Shown piece after piece: positions 1-9,734 of a DNA stretch of 64,000 nt (position 1 is its first letter; every line of letters begins with the position of its first letter). Both the position numbers and the translations under genes were made by a program. Below the pieces are notes generated by a model. That model was not told the origin of the DNA, ran no database searches, and saw nothing but the letters and a program-made list of their open reading frames with translations. Origin of the DNA: Erythrobacter sp. HL-111 (GTDB lineage Bacteria > Pseudomonadota > Alphaproteobacteria > Sphingomonadales > Sphingomonadaceae); assembly GCF_900105095.1 (NCBI RefSeq), contig NZ_LT629743.1, positions 434,001-498,000 on the forward strand, given 5' to 3'.

Positions 1-1062
1 GGCGCCTTCGTCCTCGGTCAGGATCGCGTCGGTGTGGCCGGAGGTGTGCGAGGCGACCCATTCGATCCCTTCCTCGAGGCCGGAGACGATCTTGATCGAG
101 GCAATCGCGTCGAGGAATTCGGTGTCGAAATCCTCCTCGCTCGCAGGCTTTACCCGGGGATCGATCGCAACGGCGGCCGCATCCCCGCGGAATTCGCACT
201 CCGGCATGGCATCGAGCAGCGCCGGAATCGCCTTGTCCGCCACCGCCTCGTCGACGACGACGCTCTCGGTCGCGCCGCAGATGCCGGTGCGGCGCAGCTT
301 GGCGTTGCGCGTCACCGCCACCGCCTTGTCGAGATCGGCGGCGGCGTGGATGTAGCTGTGGCAATTGCCGTCGAGATGGAGCAGCGTTGGCACCTTGGCC
401 TGATCGCGCACCAGTTCGACGAGCCCGCGCCCGCCGCGCGGGATCACGAGATCGACGAGGCCAACGGCCCTGAGGAGCTCCGCGACCGCCTCGCGCGAGG
501 TGGTCTGGACGGTCTGCACCGCTTCGACCGGCAGCCCCGCGGCGTCGAGCCCGGCCTGCATGCAGGCGACGATCTTCCGCGTCGAATGACGGCTTTCCGA
601 GCCGCCGCGCAGGATCACCGCATTGCCCGACTTGAGGCACAGCGCGCTTGCGTCCGCGCCGACATTCGGGCGCGATTCGTAGATCATCCCGATGACGCCG
701 ATGGGCACCGCGATCCGTTCGATATGAAGGCCGTTGGGACGCTCGAACGTGGCGAGGACACGGCCGACCGGATCGGGCAGCGCGGCGATCTCTTCCAGCG
801 CCTTTGCCATCCCGGCGATGCGGCCTTCGTCGAGCATCAGGCGGTCGATGAAGCTTTCGGGCTTCTTGCCCCGGACGCTTTCGACGTCCCTGGCGTTCGC
901 CTCGATCAGGTCGGCCGTCGCCTCGCGCAGCGCGCCCGCCGCTTCGCGCAGGGCCGTGTTCTTCGCCTCGGTCGAGGCGGCGCGCAATTGCCGCGAGGTG
1001 CCTTGCGCCGCGTTGCCGAGCTGGGTGATGTGGATGCGGGGATCGAGATCCTGGCCGGTCAT
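1..1062 (-). CDS. proA: Glutamate-5-semialdehyde dehydrogenase (gamma-glutamyl phosphate reductase), 3' end cut by window edge
   Basis: This enzyme catalyses the NADPH-dependent reduction of gamma-glutamyl phosphate to glutamate-5-semialdehyde, the second step of proline synthesis. Reading the minus strand from the ATG at 1062 gives an open frame to the window edge, beginning [17 protein letters not shown]. It carries the family segments [20 protein letters not shown], a catalytic-Cys region [13 protein letters not shown] and HTSGHTDAI near the cut end. About 354 codons are present, against roughly 415-430 expected, so only the C-terminus is missing. It lies 43 bp downstream of proC on the same strand, consistent with a proC-proA operon. 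The ALDH-fold assignment is from family knowledge; no disruption is visible. Confidence 0.95.
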   Translation of the reverse strand, partial: MTGQDLDPRIHITQLGNAAQGTSRQLRAASTEAKNTALREAAGALREATADLIEANARDVESVRGKKPESFIDRLMLDEGRIAGMAKALEEIAALPDPVGRVLATFERPNGLHIERIAVPIGVIGMIYESRPNVGADASALCLKSGNAVILRGGSESRHSTRKIVACMQAGLDAAGLPVEAVQTVQTTSREAVAELLRAVGLVDLVIPRGGRGLVELVRDQAKVPTLLHLDGNCHSYIHAAADLDKAVAVTRNAKLRRTGICGATESVVVDEAVADKAIPALLDAMPECEFRGDAAAVAIDPRVKPASEEDFDTEFLDAIASIKIVSGLEEGIEWVASHTSGHTDAILTEDEGA

Positions 1063-1105
1063 GTGATGTGTTCCTGTCTGTTCAGTTCGGATGAAGGGCC
1101 CGGTT

Positions 1106-1882
1106 TCAGCGCAGTTCGACCGCGCGATCATAGGCCGCTTCGAGCGTTGCGGAAAGGAGGGCCGAGAGTTCGCCCTTGCCGTTGAGCGCGGCGAGCCCGG
1201 CGGCCGTCGTGCCGCCCTTGCTGGTCACCGAATCGCGCAGCGTTTCGAGCTCCTCGCCGCTTTGCGCGGCCATCGCGATCGTGCCCTGCAGCGTGCCGAT
1301 CACCATGGCCCGCGCCTGCGCCTCGTCGAAGCCCAGGGCAATCGCCGCTTCGGTATAGGCGCGGGCGAGTTCGAAGACATAGCCCGGCCCCGACCCTGCA
1401 ACCGCGGTGAAACGGTCGATCGCGTCCTCGTCCTCCACCGTGATGACGGTGCCGGTGCGCTCCATCATCGCGCGGGCATGGCCGATCTGCGCCTCGCTCG
1501 CATCCGCGCTCGCGCACAGCGCGCTCACCCCGGCGCCGATCGCGGCGGGAAGGTTGGGCATGACGCGGATCACCGGCCTGCTGCCGGAGACCTGTTGCAG
1601 CCGGGCGATCGAACAGCCCGCGGCGATCGAAAGGAGGTAGCCGTCGTCCGTGAACATCGACGAATAGTCGGGCATGACCTGGTCGATCATCTGCGGCTTG
1701 ATCGCCGCGACGATCACGTCGAAGCGCCTGTCCGCGACCTCCTCGCGCCGGGAATGGAGCGAAACCCCCTGCGGCGCGCGATCGAGCTGCGGGTCGACGA
1801 TGGCGAAGGCTTCGTCCCCGCGCATCCAGTTTTCGAGCAGGGCGCCACCCATCTTTCCGCATCCGACAAGTAAAATATTCAC
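1106..1882 (-). CDS. proC: Pyrroline-5-carboxylate reductase
   Basis: This enzyme reduces pyrroline-5-carboxylate to L-proline with NAD(P)H, the last step of proline synthesis. The 258-residue product has an N-terminal Rossmann motif ([13 protein letters not shown]) and the C-terminal dimerisation region with the typical segments [12 protein letters not shown] and [14 protein letters not shown]. The start is a GTG at 1882 preceded by a weak AAGG. The gene is transcribed towards proA and away from proB, so the three proline enzymes form one divergent locus. Length is normal for the family. Confidence 0.95.
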   Translation of the reverse strand: MNILLVGCGKMGGALLENWMRGDEAFAIVDPQLDRAPQGVSLHSRREEVADRRFDVIVAAIKPQMIDQVMPDYSSMFTDDGYLLSIAAGCSIARLQQVSGSRPVIRVMPNLPAAIGAGVSALCASADASEAQIGHARAMMERTGTVITVEDEDAIDRFTAVAGSGPGYVFELARAYTEAAIALGFDEAQARAMVIGTLQGTIAMAAQSGEELETLRDSVTSKGGTTAAGLAALNGKGELSALLSATLEAAYDRAVELR

Positions 1883-2020
1883 GCGCCTTATCTACTCCTA
1901 TCTGTTCCTGCCAAAAATTTATTTTTCTTCACGAAAAGAGCCGCATTATCAGAGCAAAAATTTATCATGCTGGGTGTGCCGATCGAACACGCCATTGCAA
2001 AAATTGTTTTCCCGGCCCGG

Positions 2021-2035
2021 TTGTGCGCTGCACAA
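2021..2035. promoter_or_regulatory. Inverted repeat in the proC/proB divergent promoter region
   Basis: The 164-bp gap between proC and proB is conspicuously AT-rich compared with its surroundings, as expected for a divergent promoter region. Within it TTGTGC and GCACAA form a perfect 6-bp inverted repeat around a 3-bp centre, ending 11 bp before the proB start. It could be an operator or a short hairpin in the proB leader. No regulator can be assigned from the sequence. Confidence 0.3.
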
Positions 2036-2046
2036 TTTGTAACTAG

Positions 2047-3231
2047 ATGGGCGCAGAAGATTTTCAAGCAGAAATGAGGGCATTCGTGTCGGGTAGAAAA
2101 AGAGTTGTCGTCAAGGTCGGATCGAGCCTGCTCGCGAACGAGGACCGGCTGACGCCGCGCTTCGGTTTCATGCAGCGCCTGCTTGAGGACATCGCCCGCC
2201 TGCGGGACGAAGGGTACGACGTGATCCTCACCTCCTCGGGCGCAGTGGCGCTGGGGCTGAACACGGTCGGGATGACCCGCGAACAGGCGGGCGTCTGCGA
2301 CAAGCAGGCCGCCGCCGCCTGCGGGATGCCGCTGCTGCTCAACGCCTACAAGCAAGTCGGCCACGAATACGGGCTCGAGATCGCGCAGATCCTGCTGACG
2401 CTCGGCGATTTCGAGGATCACCGCCGCTTCCTCAACACCCGCAACACGGTGAACCGCCTCCTGAAGGCGCGGATCATGCCGATCGTGAACGAGAACGACA
2501 CGATCACGACCGAGGAAATCCGCGTCGGCGACAATGACCGGCTGGCCGCCAAGATCGCCCAGATGGTCGAAGCCGATCACTTCATCATGCTCACCAGCGT
2601 CGACGGGCTCTATGATCGCGACCCCTCGCAGGAGGGCGCCGAACTGGTCGAAAGACTGACCGACGTGAACCAGTATCTCGAAGCCGCCTCGGGCATTTCC
2701 TCGCTCGGCTCGGGCGGGATGCTGACCAAGCTGCAGGCCGCCAACATGGCCCAGAACGCAGGCTGCACGACCTACATCGCCAATGGCGAGGCGGATTACC
2801 CGATCACCTCGGTCATGCATGGCGAGCGTCGCTGCACCGTGTGCATCGCCAATTCCAGGCCCGACTCGCTGTGGGAGACCTGGCTTGCCGACCGGCTGCA
2901 GCGCGCGGGCCTATTGGTCATCACCGACGAGGCGGCGGCGCGGATCGGCAAGGGCGAGCCGATCCGGCGTGTGGACGTCACGGGCATGGAGGGTGATTTC
3001 AGCCGCGGCGACGTGCTCCACATCTACGACAAGGACGGCACCGAACTCGCCCGCGGGCTTTCGGACTTCACCTCGGACGAGACGCGGGTGATGATCAACA
3101 ACCAGGACATGCCGGCGGACAAGCTGCTGGGCTATCAGACCAGCGCGGAGATCATCCGGCCCGAAAATCTCGTGGTCCTCGAAAACCGGCACCTGCCCTG
3201 GGAGCAGCCGCGCAGCGTTACGACCGGCTGA
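2047..3231 (+). CDS. proB: Glutamate 5-kinase with C-terminal PUA domain
   Basis: This enzyme phosphorylates L-glutamate on its gamma-carboxyl with ATP, the committed and normally proline-inhibited step of proline synthesis. The amino-acid kinase domain covers about residues 18-270 (VVVKVGSSLL, TSSGAVALG, IVNENDTI, VGDNDRLAA, GSGGMLTKLQAA). The C-terminal 100 residues form a PUA domain (RRVDVTGMEGDFSRGDVLH). The 394-residue frame starts at 2047; an in-frame ATG at 2074 would give a 385-residue protein that still contains the whole kinase domain, and neither start has a strong ribosome binding site. It diverges from proC-proA. Confidence 0.95.
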   Translation: MGAEDFQAEMRAFVSGRKRVVVKVGSSLLANEDRLTPRFGFMQRLLEDIARLRDEGYDVILTSSGAVALGLNTVGMTREQAGVCDKQAAAACGMPLLLNAYKQVGHEYGLEIAQILLTLGDFEDHRRFLNTRNTVNRLLKARIMPIVNENDTITTEEIRVGDNDRLAAKIAQMVEADHFIMLTSVDGLYDRDPSQEGAELVERLTDVNQYLEAASGISSLGSGGMLTKLQAANMAQNAGCTTYIANGEADYPITSVMHGERRCTVCIANSRPDSLWETWLADRLQRAGLLVITDEAAARIGKGEPIRRVDVTGMEGDFSRGDVLHIYDKDGTELARGLSDFTSDETRVMINNQDMPADKLLGYQTSAEIIRPENLVVLENRHLPWEQPRSVTTG

Positions 3232-3354
3232 GGCTCCTTCGCACCCGGCGCGGGCGCCGTGGCGGACTTGCAGCCGGTGGCGTCTGCCCGTTTGCACAGG
3301 ACCTCGGCGAAAAAGGGAATGCCAAGCGCGGTTCCGCTCTGCTAGCCACCCGGC

Positions 3355-5034
3355 ATGAGCGAGTGGATCGAGAATGCGAAACAGGCCGCCGCGGCGGCGA
3401 GGGACTATTGCGGGACGGTGCGTTTGCGCGTGCTTGAACGCGTCGCGCCGGCGGGCACCGTCGATGCGGCGCTCGTCACGCGCGAGCAGCACGCCGTCCA
3501 CGGTTTCGCCTGGATCGCCGCGACGCTCGCCGCGCTAGAGGCGACGGCGGACTGGGCCGGGCGGGCGCGGGCGAACGGGGATTTCGGCGCGGCGGAAGAG
3601 CTGACGCTGAGGATCGGCTTCGGCGAATACCTTGCCCAGCTCGTCTCGGGCGTGCCGATGAGCGCGGGCGAGATCGTGCGGCCGGTCTCGCTCGGCACGG
3701 TGCGCGAGGCGGCGGCGCTGGCGGAGGACCCGGCGGTTCGGCGCTTCCTCGAACACGGCAACACGCCCGAAACCCGCGCCGTGCTGGCCGCGCTGCTGGC
3801 CGATGGGGCACGTCCCGACGAGAGGCTGGGGGACGAGACGCTCGACCTCGTGCGCGCGCAGTTCCGCGCCTTCACCGCCGACCGCATAACGCCGCACGCG
3901 CACCGCTGGCACCTCGCCGACGCGCTGATCCCGGCCGAGGTGATCGCCGAGATGGCCGAGCTCGGCGTGTTCGGCGTGTGCATCGCGGAGGAACATGGCG
4001 GGCTTGGCCTCGGCAAGCTGGCGATGTCGGTGGTTTCGGAGGAACTTTCGCGCGGCTGGATCTGCGCCGGGTCGCTCGGCACGCGTTCGGAAATCGCGGG
4101 CGAACTGATCGGCGAGAACGGGACCGGGGAACAGAAGGCCCGCTGGCTGCCGCGGATCGCCGATGGCTCGGTCCTGCCGACCGCGGTGTTCACCGAACCC
4201 GACACCGGTTCCGACCTTGCCAGCGTGCGCACCCGCGCGCGGCGGCAGGCGGACGGCAGCTGGCGGGTGGACGGAGCGAAGACCTGGATCACCCACGCCG
4301 GGCGCGCGGACCTGATGACGCTGATCGCCCGCACCGATCCCGATGCGCCGGGCTACAGGGGCCTGTCGATGTTCCTCGCCGCCAAGACCCGCGGGAGCGA
4401 GGCGGAACCCTTCCCCGACCCCGGCATCGACGGGAGCGAGATCGAGGTTCTCGGCTATCGCGGCATGAAGGAATACGCGCTCGGCTTCGACGGGTTCGAG
4501 ATCGCGGCGGACGGACTGCTCGGCAATGCCGAAGGGCAGGGCTTCAAGCAGCTCATGCGGACCTTCGAGGGCGCGCGCATCCAGACCGCCGCGCGCGCGG
4601 TGGGCGTGGCGTGGAACGCCTTCGACCTCGCGCTCGACTATGCCATGGGCCGCAGGCAGTTCGGCGAGCCCCTCACCGCCTTCCCGCGCGTTGCCGACAA
4701 GCTCGCGCTGATGGCGGCCGAAACGGTGATGGCCCGCGAACTGACCTATTTCGCCGCCCGGGCGAAGGATCGCGGCGCGCGCTGCGACATCGAGGCGGGG
4801 ATGGCGAAGCTCCTCGCCGCGCGCACGGCGTGGAGCGCTGCCGACAATGCGGTGCAGGTCCATGGCGGCAATGGCTACGCTCTTGAATACCCGGTCAGCC
4901 GGGTGCTGTGCGACGCCCGCATCCTCAACATCTTCGAAGGCGCGGCCGAGATCCAGGCCCAGGTGATCGCGCGCGGGCTGCTCGCCGCGCAGGCCGCCCC
5001 CCGCGAGACCGGGAAAATGCGCGAGAGCGCCTAG
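3355..5034 (+). CDS. mcd: (2S)-methylsuccinyl-CoA dehydrogenase (acyl-CoA dehydrogenase family with N-terminal extension)
   Basis: This is an FAD-dependent acyl-CoA dehydrogenase of 559 residues. Residues from about 165 onward form the complete acyl-CoA dehydrogenase fold ([51 protein letters not shown]). The probable catalytic Glu lies in [11 protein letters not shown]. The first ~165 residues are an extra helical domain, an extension typical of methylsuccinyl-CoA dehydrogenase, which oxidises (2S)-methylsuccinyl-CoA to mesaconyl-CoA in the ethylmalonyl-CoA pathway. The segments [11 protein letters not shown] and [19 protein letters not shown] also fit that enzyme as I know it. No other enzyme specific to that pathway lies beside it. 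An isovaleryl-CoA-type dehydrogenase is the main alternative, but it would lack the extension. Confidence 0.8.
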   Translation: MSEWIENAKQAAAAARDYCGTVRLRVLERVAPAGTVDAALVTREQHAVHGFAWIAATLAALEATADWAGRARANGDFGAAEELTLRIGFGEYLAQLVSGVPMSAGEIVRPVSLGTVREAAALAEDPAVRRFLEHGNTPETRAVLAALLADGARPDERLGDETLDLVRAQFRAFTADRITPHAHRWHLADALIPAEVIAEMAELGVFGVCIAEEHGGLGLGKLAMSVVSEELSRGWICAGSLGTRSEIAGELIGENGTGEQKARWLPRIADGSVLPTAVFTEPDTGSDLASVRTRARRQADGSWRVDGAKTWITHAGRADLMTLIARTDPDAPGYRGLSMFLAAKTRGSEAEPFPDPGIDGSEIEVLGYRGMKEYALGFDGFEIAADGLLGNAEGQGFKQLMRTFEGARIQTAARAVGVAWNAFDLALDYAMGRRQFGEPLTAFPRVADKLALMAAETVMARELTYFAARAKDRGARCDIEAGMAKLLAARTAWSAADNAVQVHGGNGYALEYPVSRVLCDARILNIFEGAAEIQAQVIARGLLAAQAAPRETGKMRESA

Positions 5035-5085
5035 GCGCGCGGGCTTCGGTTGACCGTGCGGGTGAGGGGTTTAAGGACGCGGTCC

Positions 5086-5829
5086 ATGCAATCCGGTCTC
5101 GCACAGCGCACCCCGCCCCGGCTCGCCGACCTGCTGGACGAAGGTCCGACCGCGCTGTTCCTCGATTTCGACGGCACGCTGGTGGACCTCGCCGCCGGTC
5201 CCGACCGCATCGCGCCGCGGGCCGGGCTCGCCGGCGCGCTGGCCGCGCTGGCCGGGCGGCTCGAAGGGCGGCTCGCGGTGATCAGCGGGCGCGCGATCGC
5301 CGATATCGAACGGCATATCGGCGCGATCGAGATCGCCGCCGCCGGGTCGCACGGCAGCGACATCCGCACCGCTTGCGGTGACGCGCTGGGCGATGGCCCG
5401 GCCGGCCTGCCCGACGCGATCGCGCGCGCGCTCGAGGATTACGCCGCGCGCGAAGGCCTCGCCTACGAGGCCAAGCCGCATGGCGGCGCGCTCCATTTCC
5501 GCGCCGCGCCCGAACGCGGCGAAGCGGCAAGGCAATTCGCGGGGGAGCTCGCCCGCGAGCACGGCTGGCAGGTTCAGGGGGGCAACAACGTGGTCGAACT
5601 CGTCGCGCGCGGCACCAGCAAGGCAGGCGCGGTCCGGGCCTTCATGGAAGCCCATCCCTTCGCGGGCGCGCGACCCTACTTCATCGGCGACGATCTCACC
5701 GACGAAGCCGGGTTCGAGGCCTGCGAGGCGATGGGCGGCGCGGGCATCATCGTCGGCGACCGTGAACCTTCGGCGGCGACCTATCGCCTACAAGGCGTCG
5801 CCGACGTTCACGCCTGGCTGGGGCTGTGA
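5086..5829 (+). CDS. otsB: Trehalose-6-phosphate phosphatase
   Basis: This enzyme hydrolyses trehalose 6-phosphate to trehalose, a compatible solute. It is a HAD-superfamily protein: motif I is FLDFDGTLVD with both Asp residues, motif II lies in AVISGRA, and motif IV is FIGDDLTDEAGF. The frame opens further upstream, but I place the start at ATG 5086 because AAGGA sits 8 bp before it and the resulting 247-residue protein has normal family length. Its stop overlaps the next gene (GTGA), making it the first gene of a three-gene trehalose operon. Confidence 0.92.
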   Translation: MQSGLAQRTPPRLADLLDEGPTALFLDFDGTLVDLAAGPDRIAPRAGLAGALAALAGRLEGRLAVISGRAIADIERHIGAIEIAAAGSHGSDIRTACGDALGDGPAGLPDAIARALEDYAAREGLAYEAKPHGGALHFRAAPERGEAARQFAGELAREHGWQVQGGNNVVELVARGTSKAGAVRAFMEAHPFAGARPYFIGDDLTDEAGFEACEAMGGAGIIVGDREPSAATYRLQGVADVHAWLGL

Positions 5830-7637
5830 CCATGCACGAGCCCAACCTCCAGCTCTGGCCGATCGGCAATTGCCAGGTCTCGGGCCTGATCGACGAGACC
5901 GGCGCGCTCGTCTGGGGCTGCGTGCCGCGGGTCGACGGCGATCCGGTGTTCTGCGCCCTGCTCGACGGGAAGGAGCGCAACGAGGGCATCTGGCGCTTCG
6001 AGCTGGAGGGGCAATGCTCGTCCCGGCAGGAATACATCCGCAACACGCCGCACCTCGTCACCACGCTCGAATCGAGCACCGGCGACGCGATCGAGGTGCT
6101 CGACTTCTGCCCGCGCTACGAACGTTCGGGCCGGATGTACCGCCCCGTAGCCTGGGTCCGCATCGTCCGGCCGATCCGGGGCAATCCGCGCTTGCGCGTG
6201 GTGCTGAAGCCGATGCGCGACTACGGCGCGAAGCCGGCCGAGACGACCAACGGGACCAACCACATCCGCTACCTCGTCGGCGACCAGGCGCTGCGCCTGT
6301 CGACCGATGCGCCGGTCGGCTACATCCTCGAAGGCCGCACCTTCCGGATCGAGGAGGACACGCATTTCTTCCTCGGGCCGGACGAACCCTTCGGCGGGAA
6401 CCTGCGCGAGGACGTGCGCGCGATGGAGCAGCGCAGCCGCCGCTACTGGCAGCGCTGGACCCGGATGCTCGCGATCCCGCTCGAATGGCAGGAAGAGGTG
6501 ATCCGCTGCGCGATCACGCTGAAGCTCTGCCAGCACGAGGAAACCGGCGCGATCGTCGCCGCGCTCACCACCTCGATCCCCGAGGCGCCGCATTCGGAAC
6601 GCAACTGGGATTACCGCTACTGCTGGATCCGCGATTCCTACTACACCGTGCAGGCGCTGAACCGGCTCGGCGCGCTCGACGTGATGGAGAAATACCTGCG
6701 CTACCTGCGCAACATCGTCGATGCATCGCGCGGGGGGCAGATCCAGCCGCTCTATTCGGTGATGGGTGAAAGCGCGCTCGAGGAAGGCACGGCGGAACAT
6801 CTCGCGGGCTATCGCGGGATGGGTCCGGTCAGGCGCGGGAACGCCGCCTACACGCAGGTCCAGCACGACTGCTACGGCCAGATCGTCCTGCCGATCGCGC
6901 AGGGATTTTTCGACCATCGCCTGCTGCGCCCGGCGACCGAACACGATTTCGAGAACCTCGAACAGGTCGGCAAGATGGCCTGGGCGATGCACGACCAGCC
7001 CGATGCGGGCCTGTGGGAATTCCGCACCCGGACCGAGGTCCACACCTATTCCGCCGTCATGTGCTGGGCGGCCTGCGACCGGCTCGCCAATGTCGCGGTG
7101 CGTCTCGGCAAGGACGACCGCGCGGCGCTGTGGCGCGAGCGGGCCGAGAGCATCCGCGCCGTGATCGAGGAAAAGGCGTGGAAGGAGAACGGCGAGAGCC
7201 AGTTCGGGATGAGCCATTACGGCGCCAGTTTCGAAAGCGACTATCTCGACGCGAGCCTGCTGCAAATGCTCGAACTGCGCTTCCTTTCGCCCGACAACGA
7301 ACGGTTCAAGCTGACCTTCGCGGCGATCGAGAAGCACCTGCGACGCGGCGACCATATGCTGCGCTACGATGCCGAGGACGATTTCGGTGCGCCCGAGACC
7401 GCCTTCAACGTCTGCACTTTCTGGCTGATCGAGGCGCTCGAGGTCGCCGGCCGCCGCGAGGAGGCGCGCACCCTGTTCTGCACCATGCTCAGCCACATGA
7501 CCGAATCGGGCCTGCTGAGCGAGGATATCGACTATGATACCCATGAATTGTGGGGGAACTTCCCGCAGACCTACTCGCTGGTAGGAGTGATCAATTGTGC
7601 GGGGCTTCTGTCGAAACCCTGGAGCGAGGTGAGGTGA
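5826..7637 (+). CDS. Glycoside hydrolase family 15 protein (glucoamylase/trehalase-like)
   Basis: This 603-residue protein has the layout of cytosolic GH15 enzymes: an N-terminal beta-rich domain (LQLWPIGNCQVSGLIDETG, LVWGCVPRVDGDPVFCALL) followed by an (alpha/alpha)6 barrel (RNWDYRYCWIRDSYYTVQAL). Family members hydrolyse alpha-glucosides such as maltodextrins or trehalose with inversion. It lies between otsB and otsA and overlaps both by GTGA, so a role in trehalose turnover or supply is likely, though the substrate cannot be read from sequence. The start is GTG 5826, or ATG 5832 two codons later. Confidence 0.85.
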   Translation: MTMHEPNLQLWPIGNCQVSGLIDETGALVWGCVPRVDGDPVFCALLDGKERNEGIWRFELEGQCSSRQEYIRNTPHLVTTLESSTGDAIEVLDFCPRYERSGRMYRPVAWVRIVRPIRGNPRLRVVLKPMRDYGAKPAETTNGTNHIRYLVGDQALRLSTDAPVGYILEGRTFRIEEDTHFFLGPDEPFGGNLREDVRAMEQRSRRYWQRWTRMLAIPLEWQEEVIRCAITLKLCQHEETGAIVAALTTSIPEAPHSERNWDYRYCWIRDSYYTVQALNRLGALDVMEKYLRYLRNIVDASRGGQIQPLYSVMGESALEEGTAEHLAGYRGMGPVRRGNAAYTQVQHDCYGQIVLPIAQGFFDHRLLRPATEHDFENLEQVGKMAWAMHDQPDAGLWEFRTRTEVHTYSAVMCWAACDRLANVAVRLGKDDRAALWRERAESIRAVIEEKAWKENGESQFGMSHYGASFESDYLDASLLQMLELRFLSPDNERFKLTFAAIEKHLRRGDHMLRYDAEDDFGAPETAFNVCTFWLIEALEVAGRREEARTLFCTMLSHMTESGLLSEDIDYDTHELWGNFPQTYSLVGVINCAGLLSKPWSEVR

Positions 7638-9052
7638 GCGCGCAAGACCAGAGACTGGTCGTCATATCGAACCGGGTGGCGGTGCCCAAGGCGCGCGGGG
7701 TCGCGGGCGCGCAGGGCGGACTTGCGGGCGCGCTCAACTCCGCGCTCGATAACCGGGGCGGGGTATGGTTCGGCTGGTCGGGCGAGGTCGACGACGAACC
7801 GGGCGACAATGTCCACCTCCACCGCGAGGGCGGGGTGACCACCGCGACGATCGACCTCACCACGCGCGAACTCGGCGAATACTACAACGGCTACGCCAAC
7901 GAGACGCTGTGGCCGCTGTTCCATTACCGGATCGACCTCGCGCGGTTCGAACAGCGCACTGGCGAGGGGTACGAGCGGGTGAACGAGCGGTTCGCCGACA
8001 GCGTCATGCCGCTGGTCGATTCCGACGACCTCGTCTGGGTGCACGACTACCACCTGATCCCGCTCGGCGACCGGCTGCGCCAGCGCGGGGCGCGCAACCG
8101 GATCGGATTCTTCCTCCACACGCCCTGGCCGCCGACGCGCCTGCTCACCTCGCTGCCCTATCACGAGCGGCTGGTGCGCACGATGCTGGCCTATGACCTG
8201 ATCGGCTTCCAGACCCGCGAATGGCTGTCGAGCTTCGTCCATTACTGCGAGACCGAGCTCGGCGCGACGTTCGACAAGGAGACCGGCAGGCTGCGCTGCG
8301 AGGGGCGGGAGGTGATCGTGCGGGCCTATCCCATCGGGATCGACTGGGACCATTTCCAGGCCCAGGGCGAAACCGGCGAAGCGCGCCAGGCCGAACAGCG
8401 ATTCCTCTCCTCGACCCGCCACCGCACCGGCATGATCGGGGTCGACCGGCTCGACTATTCGAAGGGCCTGCCCGAACGCATCGACGGGATCGGCCGCTTC
8501 TTCGACCAGCACCCGGACCGCACGCGCGACCTCGTCTTCATCCAGATCGCCCCGCCCAGCCGGGAGGACGTGAAGAGCTACCAGCAGATCCGCGAAGTGC
8601 TCGAACAGAAGACCGGGCAGATCAACGGCGCCAGAAGCGAGGTCGACATCGTGCCGATCCGCTACGTCAACCGCGGCTACAGCCACGCCGAACTCTACGG
8701 CTTCTTCCGCGCCGCCAAGATCGGGCTTGTCACCCCCTTGCGTGACGGGATGAACCTCGTCGCCAAGGAATATGTCGCGGCGCAGGACCCGGAGGATCCC
8801 GGCGTGCTCATCCTGTCGGAATTTGCCGGGGCCGCGTTGCAGCTCGGCTGCCAGGACGAGGATGGCGAGGCGAAGGGCGCGGTGCTCGTCAATCCGCACA
8901 GCCCCGACGCGCTGGCGCACGCGATCGCGCGGGCGCTCGACATGCCGCGCGAAGAACGCAGGGCGCGTTACGAAGCGATGATCGGGACCGTCCGCGAGGA
9001 CAATGTCGCAGCCTGGACGGCGCGGTTCTGCGGCGATCTCGCGGCCAATTGA
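7634..9052 (+). CDS. otsA: Alpha,alpha-trehalose-phosphate synthase (UDP- or GDP-glucose-forming)
   Basis: This GT20 glycosyltransferase joins glucose from a nucleotide sugar to glucose-6-phosphate, giving trehalose 6-phosphate for OtsB. Diagnostic segments are LVVISNRVAVP near the N-terminus, WVHDYHLIPLGDRLR, GFFLHTPWPP, GVDRLDYSKGLPERI and TPLRDGMNLVAKEYVAAQ. The frame opens at 7550, but family alignment and the GTGA overlap with the GH15 stop indicate GTG 7634, giving 472 residues. It is the last gene of the otsB-GH15-otsA operon and ends 25 bp from a convergent response-regulator gene. Confidence 0.93.
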   Translation: MSAQDQRLVVISNRVAVPKARGVAGAQGGLAGALNSALDNRGGVWFGWSGEVDDEPGDNVHLHREGGVTTATIDLTTRELGEYYNGYANETLWPLFHYRIDLARFEQRTGEGYERVNERFADSVMPLVDSDDLVWVHDYHLIPLGDRLRQRGARNRIGFFLHTPWPPTRLLTSLPYHERLVRTMLAYDLIGFQTREWLSSFVHYCETELGATFDKETGRLRCEGREVIVRAYPIGIDWDHFQAQGETGEARQAEQRFLSSTRHRTGMIGVDRLDYSKGLPERIDGIGRFFDQHPDRTRDLVFIQIAPPSREDVKSYQQIREVLEQKTGQINGARSEVDIVPIRYVNRGYSHAELYGFFRAAKIGLVTPLRDGMNLVAKEYVAAQDPEDPGVLILSEFAGAALQLGCQDEDGEAKGAVLVNPHSPDALAHAIARALDMPREERRARYEAMIGTVREDNVAAWTARFCGDLAAN

Positions 9053-9077
9053 TCCGGTCGGCCGACCGGGCTTGCGC

Positions 9078-9533
9078 TCAGGCGCGGCGCGGTTCGGAAA
9101 GGTGGCGCTGCCGGTCGGACGAGGCCCCGCAGCGGTCTTCCCCGCACGCCGTCGCCCATGGTTTGACGCCCGCCTCGAGCACGGCTTCGATCCGCCTCAC
9201 GAGCGCCGCGGGGTCGAACGGCTTGCGGATGAAATCCTGAGCGCCCGCACGCAGCGCCTCGCCCTCGTCCCCCGCGCCGCGCATCGCGGTGAGGATCACG
9301 ACCGGCAGGTCGAACAGGAGGGCGGAGGCCCGCAGCCGCGCGAGCAGGGCGAGGCCCGGCATCCCCGGCATATCGCGGTCGAGCAGAAGCAGGTCGGGGC
9401 GGCTGGCATGGACGCTTTCCCATGCCGCTTCGGCGCTCGGCACGTGCCGGCTCGGATGGCCCGCCGCGGCGAGCGCTTCGCCGACGATCTCGGCGATCAG
9501 GTCGTCGTCGTCGGCGATGAGGATATGGGCCAA
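9078..9533 (-). CDS. Single-domain response regulator (CheY-like receiver)
   Basis: This 151-residue protein is a receiver domain with no output domain. The acidic pocket is in ILIADDDDLI, the phosphoacceptor Asp in LLLLDRDMPGMPG, the switch Thr in ILTAMRG and the conserved Lys in FIRKPFDPA. The start is a TTG at 9533, preceded by AAGG in GATGAAGGCTCGACC; no in-frame ATG is available upstream. The last ~30 residues are basic and look disordered. No histidine kinase is adjacent, so partners are unknown. It converges on otsA and diverges from the phosphatase gene. Confidence 0.8.
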   Translation of the reverse strand: MAHILIADDDDLIAEIVGEALAAAGHPSRHVPSAEAAWESVHASRPDLLLLDRDMPGMPGLALLARLRASALLFDLPVVILTAMRGAGDEGEALRAGAQDFIRKPFDPAALVRRIEAVLEAGVKPWATACGEDRCGASSDRQRHLSEPRRA

Positions 9534-9734
9534 GGTCGAGCCTTCATCGAAGCAGGAAATCCGCGCGGGCGAGAACGCTCCCGTAGCGGCGCCGCGTTCA
9601 AGCGAGGCTTGGCCTGCGCCTCGGGAGGAACACCTAACCCCGTCGTCCTCGCCCGCGCCGTCTGTGCATTCTGGCCCGGCGCGCGCGCTGGCCCGCTTGC
9701 CGCGCCCGCGCGCGCCTGCCACCGTGCGGAGGCA

